Below, piece by piece: positions 49,530-61,394 of a stretch of DNA of 64,000 bases. The number at the start of each line of letters is the position of its first letter. Position 1 is the stretch's first letter. Below the pieces are notes generated by a model, which was given only the letters and a program-made list of their open reading frames with translations, made no database searches and had not been told where the DNA came from. The DNA is taken from the NCBI GenBank assembly GCA_033675545.1, contig JAWDGP010005685.1, forward strand, positions 158,501-222,500, written 5' to 3'. A program made the position numbers and the translations under genes. Origin of the DNA: Elysia crispata (taxonomy: Eukaryota; Mollusca; Gastropoda; Plakobranchidae).

Positions 49530-52500
49530 TTATGATGTTGAATTTGAAGACACTGAGGATGTTGGCACAGGGTCGAAAAACTTGTTTTTGACGATATAGT
49601 GAACACACTGGAGAATTTTGTTGCGCTCTCGACGGATGTCTGGAGCCAACAGCTGAAATATAAAAAAGCCAGTGAATACTTGTTTGAATAAAGCTTGACA
49701 TCCAAAAGTTAACTTTCCAAAGAAGTAAGCTAAATGAAATCATGTTATCCTCAGCTGAGCGATACTAGTAAACACACACCTTACTCCTTTTCACTGTGTT
49801 GAAACAAATTGTGGACAGATAGCCTAGCCTAGGCACCAGGGAGAGAGAGACCCCTCTTCCGCCCCAGCTTACTGTAGCTTAGTCTCATGCAACCGGCGCC
49901 AGTCGTCTGTCTGTATGTGTGCTAGATCTACATACTGCTAAGACTTCGAAGAGGCTAGTTGTAACCAAGACTTGCTTCGTTCCATGAATACAAGACATGG
50001 GTATTGATGACAGATAAATCTGTCTGGACCTGTCGCTTGCTTAATCAATCAGTACATGGATGTGAAAAAAAAATGGCAGGTACAATCTCTTTATTGACTG
50101 TTAAAACGCTAGATATCTCAAAAGTTAGAATATTGCACTGACAATAGTGAACTTCTCATTCAATCCTTTGTCAGGTCCATTGGAGGGATTAGGTCTAGCT
50201 CTGCCTTGATAAACAGAGTCTAGATATAGATCTATCAGAGTTTAAGATCTGATAAATGCTGTGGTTTGGAGACATTTTAACATAAAACAAGTTGGGAGTG
50301 ACAGATCGTATTGTTAGGAGCTATCTGTCTTCCATCCACTATTTGAAATAAACCAAGTAGGGAAAATACAGCAAATTGGGTGCGCCAAATTGCTTGGTAT
50401 TGTTGGAAGTAAACAAGAAAACATGAAGCCTCTATAAGTTAACATACTTCAAAATATTCACAATAAAGTCCCAAACAAAATTTAGAACCGGAGTTCAAAA
50501 AATAGAATTGTTTGAACTTGGTCTCCTCTGACATAAAAAATTTCCCAATGAATTTGATGAAACTGTGCTCCACTATATATTTATATATAATGATTTAAGA
50601 TGGTACTAACATATTGAATGAAAGTGCTCAACAATAAGGAGCAGGATTAATAATTATGAAATACCTAGCCTTAGTCCATAATTATAATATGTCAAACTGT
50701 AGGTTGTAATGACCATGCCTGAGTTTGAGATTCAGCTGCATCATATTATTTAAACAAATTGAAAGAGTAAAAAAAAATCAAAGACACAAAAAAAAAAGAA
50801 TTACAGGGAACAAAAAAATCTATGATCCAGCAGATAATCTTTCAACATTTACCTTTTCTAACAATGTATAAGTTAGAGGTCTAGATCCATTTTTTCCAGT
50901 TGTCTTCTTCCTCGTTGTGTGTTTGTTTGTTTCACCCACTGTGTCTCCCCTAGGACTGCTTCCAGCTTTTGCCTTTTCTTTTGATACATCTTCTATCAAA
51001 TTATCATTTGGTGTAACAAAACCGCTATTACTCAATTCAGCTGCAGGGGTATGACTAAGAGCTGTTGTTAGACCTGCTTTGCTGGGGCTCTGATTCTTAT
51101 CCATGTTTGGGCTTTTGTTGTTATGTTCCTCTGTTTTACATGGAATTGTCAAAACATTTGATTCACTCTGCAGGTCCATAGCCTCTATTAGTTTGTTTGG
51201 ATTTTGTGAAACACTCTCTTCATTAACAGGACTGACTTGAGATTGCACAATTGAAACATTTGGTACATCCGAGGCGGTGTTCTCAGGATTCTGCGGCAGT
51301 TCTGCCTCAGATGTCTCGATCTGTTTTGAACCTGTGGTAGCCTGGGCATTTGGTGAAATGAAAGGGTTGGGAAGCAATCTTGGTCTTTTACAGGGAGAGG
51401 GATGAAACTGTTGCTCTGAGGCTGTCACTGGATCAGACAAACAAATTCCTGTCAGATAAAGAATGAATAAATGAGAAAATCTTGCAATCCATAATGTTGC
51501 ATACCCATGTATTTCATTACTTATTAATAATTAGACACCCTGGTGACAGCCATGTATGCTATCAGTAAAATACAAGCTTACCATAAATCTATTAAAAGGG
51601 AACAAATGAAACAAGAAAAACAGCTTCCTTACAATGATATAGGTTTGGTATTAGTAAGACTAAAACAAAATCTGTGTTTCAAATACCCATATATGTAAAA
51701 AAATTTGGGTATTGATCAGGCATTATTTTTTATTAATATTAACCAGTTGCCTACACTTTGTACGTACATCGTACATGCCTATCTGAAGGGTGTCTCATGT
51801 GCTGTGTAGATACCCTGTATCTTGTCAATATAGCAAGTTTTGTTTCGCCGCATTGAAAATCAATTTCTGTTTTCAAAGGATAAATAAAGTATCACTAGAA
51901 AGCTCAAGTTTTCCCAAAACCTTTAATAGCTCATGGTATCATCATGTTTAACACATCTGCAAAACACACACACACAAAGCCGTTCCTGTGTGTTTGGCTT
52001 GTAGATTTAGCCCATGCTGTACGAAAGAGCATTGGTTTTGACTAGATCTTGATAAGCAAGTCATGACTTTTCCTTTGATCTATAGTTTTGGGTATGTATC
52101 ACCATTATTTCTAGATCTAGATTTGTAGCAAATTTAGGAAAAGTTTTTATAGCAGTAAAAGGGTTAAAAAAGTAGGCCATTTATTGTCAAGTTTAACTGC
52201 CAGTTTATCATAGTTCTTTTTCAATGTGTTTAACATCCTATTTTCCACTGAAATTAAAATTTTGAGTGCACATTCCTTAAGTTTTGAAAATAGGTTGAAA
52301 ATAAAATATCGAAATTTCAATAACATTGAAAAGTGTTCATACCAGTGAAAACAACCACCACAGGCTTGTACCTTGGTCAAGATTAATACACTCTCCTCTC
52401 CAAAAAACAAAAAAGAAAATGAATCCAATTCAAAATGAGGTTCTCACTTCTTAAGATAAAAAATAGTCGCAAAAGCTATATGACAGAGAAAGCCTGTCTG

Positions 52501-55500
52501 AAGTATGTCATCAAACTGTGAGAGTGATAAAAGTTAAACTAACAATGTTATACACTTGGAGACTAATTTTGTTTTGCAATTAATCTTGCAATTTATTTAA
52601 GTTCACTTTAGTCAGTGGATGACTTTGAAGTGCATGTAAGCTTGACAATTAAATAAATAAAAATTCCTCTCGTGTTCAATCAGTCTCACTTTATAAGCAT
52701 AAAAAAAAAATTATATAAAAAAAAGACAACCCCCCAACAAACCATTTTCAAGCGTTTTTTCATCACTTTCCCGGGCTTCTTCCTCATCCTCGTCATCTGA
52801 ACTGGAAAAGCCGTAAGATGAGAGCAACCCTAAGCTGGTCGTGTTGGGAGGACTATCTTCTAGTACAGGCTTTATCAGCTTGTCATCTCCCTCTGTTACT
52901 GAGACAAGGCATTCAAGAACGGAAAAAACTTCATGGAATTGAAGATAACCGCAGAAATAAATAAATAACAAACAAAACATTTTTGTACATTTCAAATTTT
53001 GCACAACAAAAATCGACCCACTTAGTCTTTTATACATTTCTATTCTATCAATGGGCAATAGAAGCAAAACCAGATTAATTACATCCTTAGCAGTAAAAGA
53101 TTTAGAAATGTGCTTCTTCCAGCAAAGGCCTGCCATGGGCAGACTGTTATAGTGGCTGCTAAGTTCAAACTGAAACTTAAGAAAGCCCAAAGTTAATCTG
53201 GTAAAAACATCAGACTTGACTTGGTTCTATTTAAACGCAACAAGACTCTTTGAAAAAAGTATGGTGTGGCTGTTCAAAACAAATTTAAAGTTTTGGGTAA
53301 AACTAAGTAAGTGGGCCAACTATGGATAAAGTTCAAAGCAGTGGAACAAATATCAAGAGTCGAAAGGAGAAAAAAAAGTGGATGACTGATGATAATTTGG
53401 ATCTCATGGAAAAAAATGAGACAAGTAAAAAATAATATGGAAAAAATATGAAACATTGCACAAGGAAATCAGAAAATCATGTGATGAAACCAGGGAAAAG
53501 TGGATCAATGACAAGTGCAGAACCATTGATCTATACCTCAGAGGTACTGAGCAGACAATGTATAGAATCATTGAAGAAATCTTTGGATGCCTGAAATTGA
53601 TTACCGTTACATCATTATAGAAAAAGAAACATCCCAGACAGATGGGTGGAGTACATAAGTGGACTTTTTGAAGACGTTTAGAGTCCAGAATAGTTTTTTT
53701 TAAATGAATATCTCAAAGAAATTTAACACAGAGGACTGTTAGTTTGAACTGCTATTGACTAATCGAAAGGACAGATATTTTTTGTGACTTCAGTTCATTC
53801 ATTATAGATCATGAAAGATGAGATCCAGGCAGCAAGAAGTAGTAGGACACAACTTAACCAACTTGTGGCAGCTGATGACACCATGCTAATTGCTGAAAAT
53901 AAAAAAAAAGACTTGCAACCATTGTTAGATATTGGGGAAGAAGAAAGCAGAAAGAAAGGGTTAGAATTGATTAGCGAAAAACAGGAGTAATGGTCAAAAG
54001 TCAAAAACAATGCGTGTTCACCAGTCAACATCTTTATCATCAGGAATAAACTCAAGCAAAGGAAAATAAGATAAAGAAATAACTTCTGTAGACCAGATGA
54101 AGGCAGCATGGCTTTTACTTCTTTAGATATATGGATATATATCACAGCCATACTTTCTAGGTTTACAGTAGCTATTTCCTGATCCTATTTTGCTTTAAAC
54201 TGCTCACCAGCCTTCCTTCGCCCAAGTTAGCTGATTCAAATACTTTTAAACAAGTTAACCTGATTTCAAAATATTCAACAGAGAGTAAAATGTATTAAAA
54301 TATCAGATTTTCCATATGAAGTATGTTACTCCAGATATTATTTTTGTGCAGATACTTTCAAAGAAAGCCAACCTTGTTCTTTTGATGCTGCAGAATTTTC
54401 TTTGCTGTCCTCTTGTACCAGATCATCATCCTTTAACTGCGGACGCCTAATTGCAATTTCTGCAGGAGGAGCATCATCGTCTGAGTCATCGCTATTTTCA
54501 CTGTCTTTGACTCTGTTTTCCTCCTGCGCTGAGTTATTAAATCTGCCACCTCTTCCCCTGCCCTTATTGTTTCGACCTCTTTGTTGCCCACGGCCTCCCC
54601 GTCCTCTCCCACGCCCTCTCTCTCCACCTCGCATTGCACTGAAATATACAAAAAGTTTAGAGTTAAACTATTATACGAAAGCTAGACCAATATCCAAGAA
54701 TTAAAGTAGGAGGAAACAAAATAAACAACCTAAGTACGTAGGTGACACTTTATTAAGTGCTGAACAAAAGGTAGATTTAAAACAATTTTTCAGCATTGTT
54801 GAAATGATAGTAAAATTCATTACTGAAATTTTATTTTTATTTTCTCTCACTCCACTGAAACAAAATATAAAAAAATTATGATTAGGTTCAGGAAATTATG
54901 CTTAATCTCATTTCCCTCCCATTGAAATCAAGGCAAAAAAAGTTTTCCATTCAATTACCTGAAATCTTTAGTATGCAAGACTTCTCCACGAGCAATTCTC
55001 TGGGCCTCTTCCTCTTTCTTTTTCGCTATATTTGCAGCTGTCGGAAATTTTCTGTTTTTTTTTTTTTTGAAGACATTTAAAATATAAAGTAAGAAAAAAA
55101 ATGAAAGAATGACAATATATGGATATAAAACTTGTACACAATAAAATATGCCATTCGACTATTTTGTTGCTATTTTTAAAGCTTGCTTCGATACTATTAA
55201 GAACCACAACTAAAAAATCAGTTAATTTCATGATATATAAGAAAGAATAAAGTTAAAACCTAGATATGAAAGAACCTTAAAATATAAAACAAAAACATGA
55301 ATCTTCAAAATTTCAAGTCTTAAAATCTTGTTTAGATTATGAGAAAGGGGAATGGATGGAGAGAAATAGAGAGAAATTGTGTGTATGTGTGTACAGGTCT
55401 TAATGCCAACCTTTTCCTTTCTTCACGCCACTTTCTCACATCTTCTTCAGATTCCATGCCCCAAACTTTTTTTGCTAGGCCAGTCCTGTGTTGCTGCAAA

Positions 55501-58500
55501 TATTAAAAAAAAAAAAAAAGTTATGAGAACTAGGATATAGGATGTGGAATTGAATAGAGACAAAAGCACTATTAACTTTACTTGAATTATAATGCACGGC
55601 TGTTAAAGAGCGGCATTTTGTTTGCCTGCCGCACCTGTGAAGCAGCTTGTAACCCGATTGGGTCATAGGGTCAACCACCCCAGTGGAACGGGGATTCCCC
55701 TTTCCTCACAAATTGAGTTTTTAGATCTAATTTTCACACCAAAACAATGAAGAATTTAAGCTCATACATGAAAGGAAGAACTACAAAAATCATATGATTT
55801 GTTACATCTACATTTAAGCGATACGAGGGTAAACTTTTTCCCCTTCTTTTCATTTAATTGATGGAGTTATTGAGCGTTTTAACAAGTACATGAATCTGGA
55901 ATAATCATGAGGTGGTGACGTTTTTTACACAGCATTTATCAAAAAGTGAAACAATTTTTGGGGATGAAATTTTTACAGCATTTTATATATATGTTGAACT
56001 TAACACTAAAGGGCATCAGCGAAGAGTTCTCCGTTTCCAAGTTATGCGGGTTTGAGTTATGATAGTCCACTTCTTACGCGCTGGTACGGCATTTTGATAT
56101 AAAATAATAAATCTAAACAACGATAGAACATCGTAGTTCAAGCTATAGAGGGTCAATATATATGAGAGAGACCTGATCTTAACTATTAACAAAGTCATAA
56201 ACACGCTCTAAGAAGAAAATGAAACTTATGTAGGGTTGCGCATAGTCTTCGCTTACAGATAAGTCATACGTTTACTTTGCCTTACGTTCTTCAATCTGTG
56301 AGGCGTGTGCTAAGAGCTTTGTCTCTCTGAAATATTTTCAAGCTTTTATAACTTTCTTCAAACCTCTGACGCCTATTTGCTTTGAGTTTAATTACGTCAG
56401 AGTATTAATAGCATATTGTAAAAATCTTTTTTTTTTTTTTTTTTTGCGTTACCAGAAATGATTGAGAACACCAAAAATTTGTAACAAGCAGTTGATAGTC
56501 CGCACAGAGCAACTTTTGATTGTTTCCTCTATTTTCTATTTAAAGATCTATCAAAAGGTCTGCAAACTTTATGGAGCTTTTGATTGCGTTCAGATTCTAA
56601 GTGCTGCTCCATATTTAACAGTTTTGGTTTGAGGCTATTAAGGTAGATCTATACTGCAGAATGTTATTTACGGGTAGTTCGTGCAGACCCGAGCGTGTGG
56701 AATTATTTTTAAAAAATTATATAAAATCACTGAAAAACTCTTTGCACTTGAAACTTGCACAGCTTTTGTATGAAACCATATCTTTAATGTTAAGGAAAGC
56801 AATAAGGAAGCTTCCACTCTCTATTGGTTATCATCTATTGCAGCAGACATCCGACCCATAACATTCGCTATAAAAACTTTAAAGTTATTCTTCTAAAGAT
56901 TGGAAGAAGTCAAAAAATCAAAACAGTTAGGCTTATTTTTTTATTAGGCTGATAAAAAGAAAGCAGTTTTGAAAAAACTTACCAATGTTATGTGAAGTTG
57001 CACAAGTTTGGGAGCGGCAATAAATCTGCAATCTTTGTATGAACACTGAAAACAAAAAAAAAAAAACCATATCTTATTTTACATCCAAGATTAGTTTTCT
57101 CTCCAATATTAAATGTTTTGAGACATTTTAAATAATGTTTTGCATAGGTGCAAGATGGTTGTCCGTAAAGACAAATAAGTAAGAAAGAGAGATGGCAAAA
57201 AAAAAAATGAAAGGACAGTTGGTGTACATTGAAGAAAAGGGAAGGGATAGGAGAGAAAGAAAAAACCAAGGCCAATCATGATAATGACTTGTTGATATCG
57301 CACAGAAAAAAAAAACGTATCTTATTTTACATCCAAGATTAGTTTTCTCTCCAATATTAAATGTTTTGAGACATTTTAAATAATGTTTTGCATAGGTGCA
57401 AGATGGTTGTCCGTAAAGACAAATAAGTAAGAAAGAGAGATGGCAAAAAAAATAATGAAAGGACAGTTGGTGTACATTGAAGAAAAGGGAAGGGATAGGA
57501 GAGAGAAAAAACCAATGCCAATCATGATAATGACTTGTTGATATCGCACAGAAAAAAAAAAACCAACGGTTATGCTTGAAACATCAGAAGACCTCAACAG
57601 TTTTTCGCACATCACATTGATATTGGGCAATTTGATCCTCATATCTTTCTTGTATAATATACACCTTTCTTTTTAGAAAATTAATATATAAAATAAAATA
57701 AAATCAGTGAGCTCACACAGTCTTCCAGCTAGCTTAAATATTTCAGCATTTTGGGGATCATGCACCCATTTGTTTATGGGAACTTTTAGAGCTTATAAGC
57801 TTTGATTTATTGTCTTGGTCAAAGACAAAAACTTATTACTCCACATTATATCCACATTTAAGCTTTGTCAATGTGATACTGTGAAATCATTTATCAACAC
57901 ATAATGAAGAGCAATGATCTGAGGCAGCATATATATTTTATCAATCCTGATGACAAAAGGAATAAAAAATAACATACAGAAAATCTTCTAAAATAAGAAA
58001 TTAAAAAAAAAAAAATAATCTAAATAAGAATGGAAAAAAAAAGAAACCCTAAATAGTCTTGACTTATTTTAGGGATGTCCAGTTAACATGCATTTTACAT
58101 TATTTGCTCTTTCAACAATTTTGATCACAAAATTACTAATCTTAAAAGGGTATTGCTGCTTCTTGATTTTTTGAGTTCGGTGGAGTTTGTTAGAAAGAAT
58201 GTCACCTTTATGTGGCCGTCAACATGTTCTTGGTATTTGTCTTCAGTTTTGAATCCACGATCACATGTGTCACAGAAGTAAACATTGTTTTCTGCAAGAT
58301 CTCTTTTGTCCACTTTTTCCTTCCTCTGAAACAACAATGTTGATGGTGAGGGGCTATAACTTTGATAAGATTAAAAAAACTTTATCAATAATTAGAAAAA
58401 GGTCTAAAAGATAACTTTGGTTTAGGGATTTATAAGAGTTTCTCCAAAGTAAAGCCAAATCATTGGCTACAAAAGAGTTCAGTTCTGGACCTGAAATTCA

Positions 58501-59215
58501 TTCATTTTCCTCTCCCTCTCTCCTGAGAGCATCACCCAATCTGCATTGCTATTTGTACTTCTTCATTTCCAATGATCTAAAATTTAACTTCACATTATCT
58601 CAAGAGCAACATTTGGATTACAAATCTACAACTGGAAAGAAATTTTATTTGCTTTTTTTTTTCTTAAGAAACTTTTGAGTAGGTAAAACATTTTCAGAAC
58701 TTTACAACAGTATCAAATTGCCACTAAAATACCTTTTTGCCTTGAACGGGCCTATTGTTGGCAAAACTCCCACGGCCTCTTCCACGCCAGTCACCTCTCC
58801 CACGACCTCTGCCACAGTGAGGTGCTTGCTTGGGTTGCTGCTGGTTGCTGCTGAAAGGAAATCCTTCTTGACCAGCTGGCGCCATGTTAGGCGAAGGACT
58901 AAAGACATTATCTGGGGCGAAAAATGGTCTCTGGGGCACAGGTGCTGGTCCCCGTATTGATGGAGGTGGAGTGGAGAAATGATTATCATAGCCGCTGCTG
59001 TTAAAATTTGGACGATGGAAACCATTTGGACGCAAGTGAGTGTTGTTTGGTCCTGCATTAAAACTGTTAAGGCCAGGTGGTCTAAAGCCCATGGGAGGTG
59101 GAGGAAATGGTGGTGGCGGTCTGTTGAAAGCTGCAGGTATCATTCCTGGATTTACAGGGGGATGTGTTCCGTTCAGGAAGAATGGAGGTCGGAATCCATT
59201 ATTGTATGAATTCAT
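49530..59215 (-). CDS. NUFIP1: NUFIP1, box C/D snoRNP assembly factor (9 coding exons, 660 aa)
   Basis: NUFIP1 is a nuclear RNA-binding scaffold that, with ZNHIT3 and R2TP, holds the 15.5K/SNU13 protein during snoRNP assembly; in mammals it is also a ribophagy receptor. Coding exons (complement): 58733-59215, 58206-58325, 56983-57045, 55411-55493, 54959-55051, 54373-54638, 52743-52898, 50853-51448, 49530-49652, total 1983 nt in phase (human 495 residues). Visible parts: a Pro/Asn/Phe-rich N-terminus ending in RGRGRGDWRGRGRG; a C2H2 finger (FCDTCDRGFKTEDKYQEHV); a second Cys-Cys-His-His unit (CSYKDC...LHITLQH); the NUFIP core WREERKRKFPTAANIAKKK; a second RGG stretch; SSYGFSSSDDEDEEE; a low-complexity Ser/Asn region; and the C-terminal LLAPDIRRERNKILQCVHYI, the ZNHIT3-binding part in human. 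The ATG chosen at 59213-59215 follows an acceptor (tttgcag) with an open frame, so an upstream exon is likely. Confidence 0.95.
53320..54030 (+). pseudogene. LINE remnant with degenerate YADD motif, antisense in NUFIP1
   Basis: Plus-strand frames with stops read KKWMTDDNLDLMEK, later EKWINDKC, IPDRWVEYISGLFED, then after a gap AADDTMLIAENKKKDL and EESRKKGLEL. These match the fingers/palm order of LINE ORF2 (the ADD catalytic motif normally reads YADD). The stretch between FED and ADD is missing, so this copy is internally deleted. It appears to be the same family as the other two remnants, covering the upstream half of the protein. Confidence 0.85.
54458..54638 (-). other. NUFIP1: Second RGG/RG box of NUFIP1
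   Basis: Exon 6 encodes MRGGERGRGRGRGGRGQQRG and more Gly/Arg repeats, directly after the conserved NUFIP core. I do not recall an RGG box at this place in human NUFIP1. RGG boxes bind RNA and are arginine-methylated, so this may be a lineage-specific RNA-binding addition. Confidence 0.75.
57057..57555. repeat. 248-bp tandem duplication in a NUFIP1 intron
   Basis: ATCTTATTTTACATCCAAGA starts at 57071 and again at 57319. Two adjacent copies of about 248 bp differ only in poly-A length and a few bases, each ending TTGTTGATATCGCACAGAAA. The left copy abuts exon 3 of NUFIP1 and contains its polypyrimidine/acceptor flank only at the extreme edge. Confidence 0.95.
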
Positions 59216-60179
59216 GGCCCTTTCGTGGTTCAATGCTGCAAAGGAAAGGAGAACATTAATCATTTAAAATCTGCTTTAACCTAGGTCTTGAGAAAACTCT
59301 AGTAAATCTATAGAGATGAAAAGAAAAAAAAAAGAGAAAAAATGTTATTCTGAAGGAAAATTGAAAGCTATGCCATAATGCAGAACACAAAGAGAGAAAT
59401 ATTATGTTCATTTTTTTACTGTCACATACCCTCTATTTTATCAATTAATTTTGGGGAAAAAATGGAACAGCCATATCCATATGGCTTTAGGCAATTAAGG
59501 TTGGTTAACAAACCTTAATTGATTACTTTTTCTTTATGTCAAGCTAGTCAGATGAATATCAGTATCACCCAAGATGGAACTATGACAGCCAAAGTTCTGA
59601 AAAGATCAATGTAAACCAAGTAGAATTGGCTATGTAAGCCTAATCTTTACGTTGGTTTCAACCTCATTGGGTGCCATGCTGTCTAACACAGACAATCATT
59701 TCCTCCCACACTTCTCAACAACTCAGCTGTGAAATAGTGAATTCTCTTCTGTGTTCAGGCACTTCGTCACTCTACCTATCATCTTGTCTCTTCTTGGTAC
59801 ATTTCCCTTATTTGGTATTATTGCAGTTATCGGCCCAACTCACCCTAAGCTTTAAATTTGTATTGTACTTAGTGAATCCGATATATGCTGAACAGGAATA
59901 CGAAGGTTTTATTCGTCACAAATAAATACTTAATCGGTAAAAGCATTTTTGTGTTGCTCTAAAATCCCATTAAAGTAAAAGTTTCGATTTCTCGAGACAC
60001 ATTCAATTGTGGATCCTAATGTAAGTTAGGCCGATATCTGCAATTTACCAATATTTTAGGATAGGCCTACACCATCTAGGCCTAAATCTAAGTTTAGCCT
60101 AGGGAGTGGGGCTGAATATAAAAAGATTTGAACAAAAATCAGTCTATGAATAACTAGGCCTGCACCGGTTAATAGGAGA

Positions 60180-60300
60180 CCGATAGACTAGACTAGATCT
60201 AAATCTATTTAGATCCAAGATATAAAAATAGGCTAGATCTAGAATCTAGATTAATAAGTAGATCTAAAATCTAGATCTAGATCCAGATCTCTCTAGCTCA
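60180..60300. repeat. CTAGATCT-type simple-sequence cluster
   Basis: Dense repeats of tagatct, ctagatc and tctagat, all fragments of the self-complementary CTAGATCTAG. The same motif recurs in other places in the window. Confidence 0.8.
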
Positions 60301-61394
60301 ACTGTTTCTTGTGCGGGGAAAGTGTAAATCTTTCAAACTATAAATAAGCCGATACACATACAAACCCCTTATATTCTAAAACTCTCGATCGAATTCATGA
60401 AGTTTGTGAGGTGTAACCTTGAATCAGTCAAGATATCTGGTTCTAAACCTAGCAATAATATTATTCTGTCAAAATACAACGAGGTTTGACACCCGCGAGG
60501 AGTTTACATTAACTGCAACAACATCCGGTCAGCTTCGGAAAAATCAACAATCAACAATATGTATATGTAGTGCTTTTTCGTTAAATATGTACTTGAAGTT
60601 AAATTTGTCCACTTACCCCATGCTTGGAAATTATTTCTTACATTTTATTATTAAGACGTTAGAATTATTCAGGAAAACAATTTCATCTGGCAGCCTTAGG
60701 ACAACTCATCGTTCCTCTTTTCCTAATTGCCAACAATGTACCAGAGATCAATAAAAGCTGGCATTGGTCATTTCCGAAACTTTGTACTCTTCTCTCTCTT
60801 CGCTCTGTTTTTTCGTGTCCCTCTGCGTCTTTCAAATTTTTACTTTCTATTTTGTTCCCCGCAAATCTCTGACAGTCGCACCAGATAGATTAGTCTGTGT
60901 AGCACTGTTCTGACATTAAGGAGGTCCCAGTTCGACCCTTTGCTGGGTCATCTGATGCCAGAGTTGGATTCGATTTGATCAACCCTATCTTTGGTTTTAC
61001 TGAAATCCGCTACTTTCATCGAGCATTCTCACGTCAGGTCGAAACAGAAAAAAACCCCAACAAAAACAATTCAAACACAAAGAGAAAGAAAACCAATACG
61101 TATATTGTAATACATGTATACAAAAACGTCAACATATCATGACAATCAATAGATTGGTAGTGATGAAGATAGAAGGGATCGCGAAGTTAATGATAAACAA
61201 AACGATAATAGGGGTGATGATGAAAGAGACAGGTAGATTATGATGTTATTAGTCATAGAGACAATAAATCATTTTGGGGATGATGATATACAGAATATAG
61301 TGGTGGTTCTGATAACGACAAGATAATAATATGGATAATCAGAATAGTATTGATGATCAGGCCGATGAGTTCGGCGAACAGACGATGATGTGAT

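Larger units (their letters stand above)
49653..58732 (-). other. Introns of NUFIP1
   Basis: Introns 58326-58732, 57046-58205, 55494-56982, 55052-55410, 54639-54958, 52899-54372, 51449-52742 and 49653-50852, all GT-AG. The 57046-58205 intron holds a 248-bp tandem duplication; the 52899-54372 intron holds a LINE remnant. The 55494-56982 and 49653-50852 introns are AT-rich with no feature I can name. Confidence 0.7.

Noticed and set aside
60419..60754. 111-codon open frame on the plus strand
   Set aside because: No homology recognised; composition is like the AT-rich flank; may overlap the unplaced NUFIP1 5' exon on the other strand.
60880..61000. tRNA-like B-box string (gttcgaccc) suggesting a tRNA gene or SINE
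   Set aside because: No matching A box, no cloverleaf and no tail could be built by eye.
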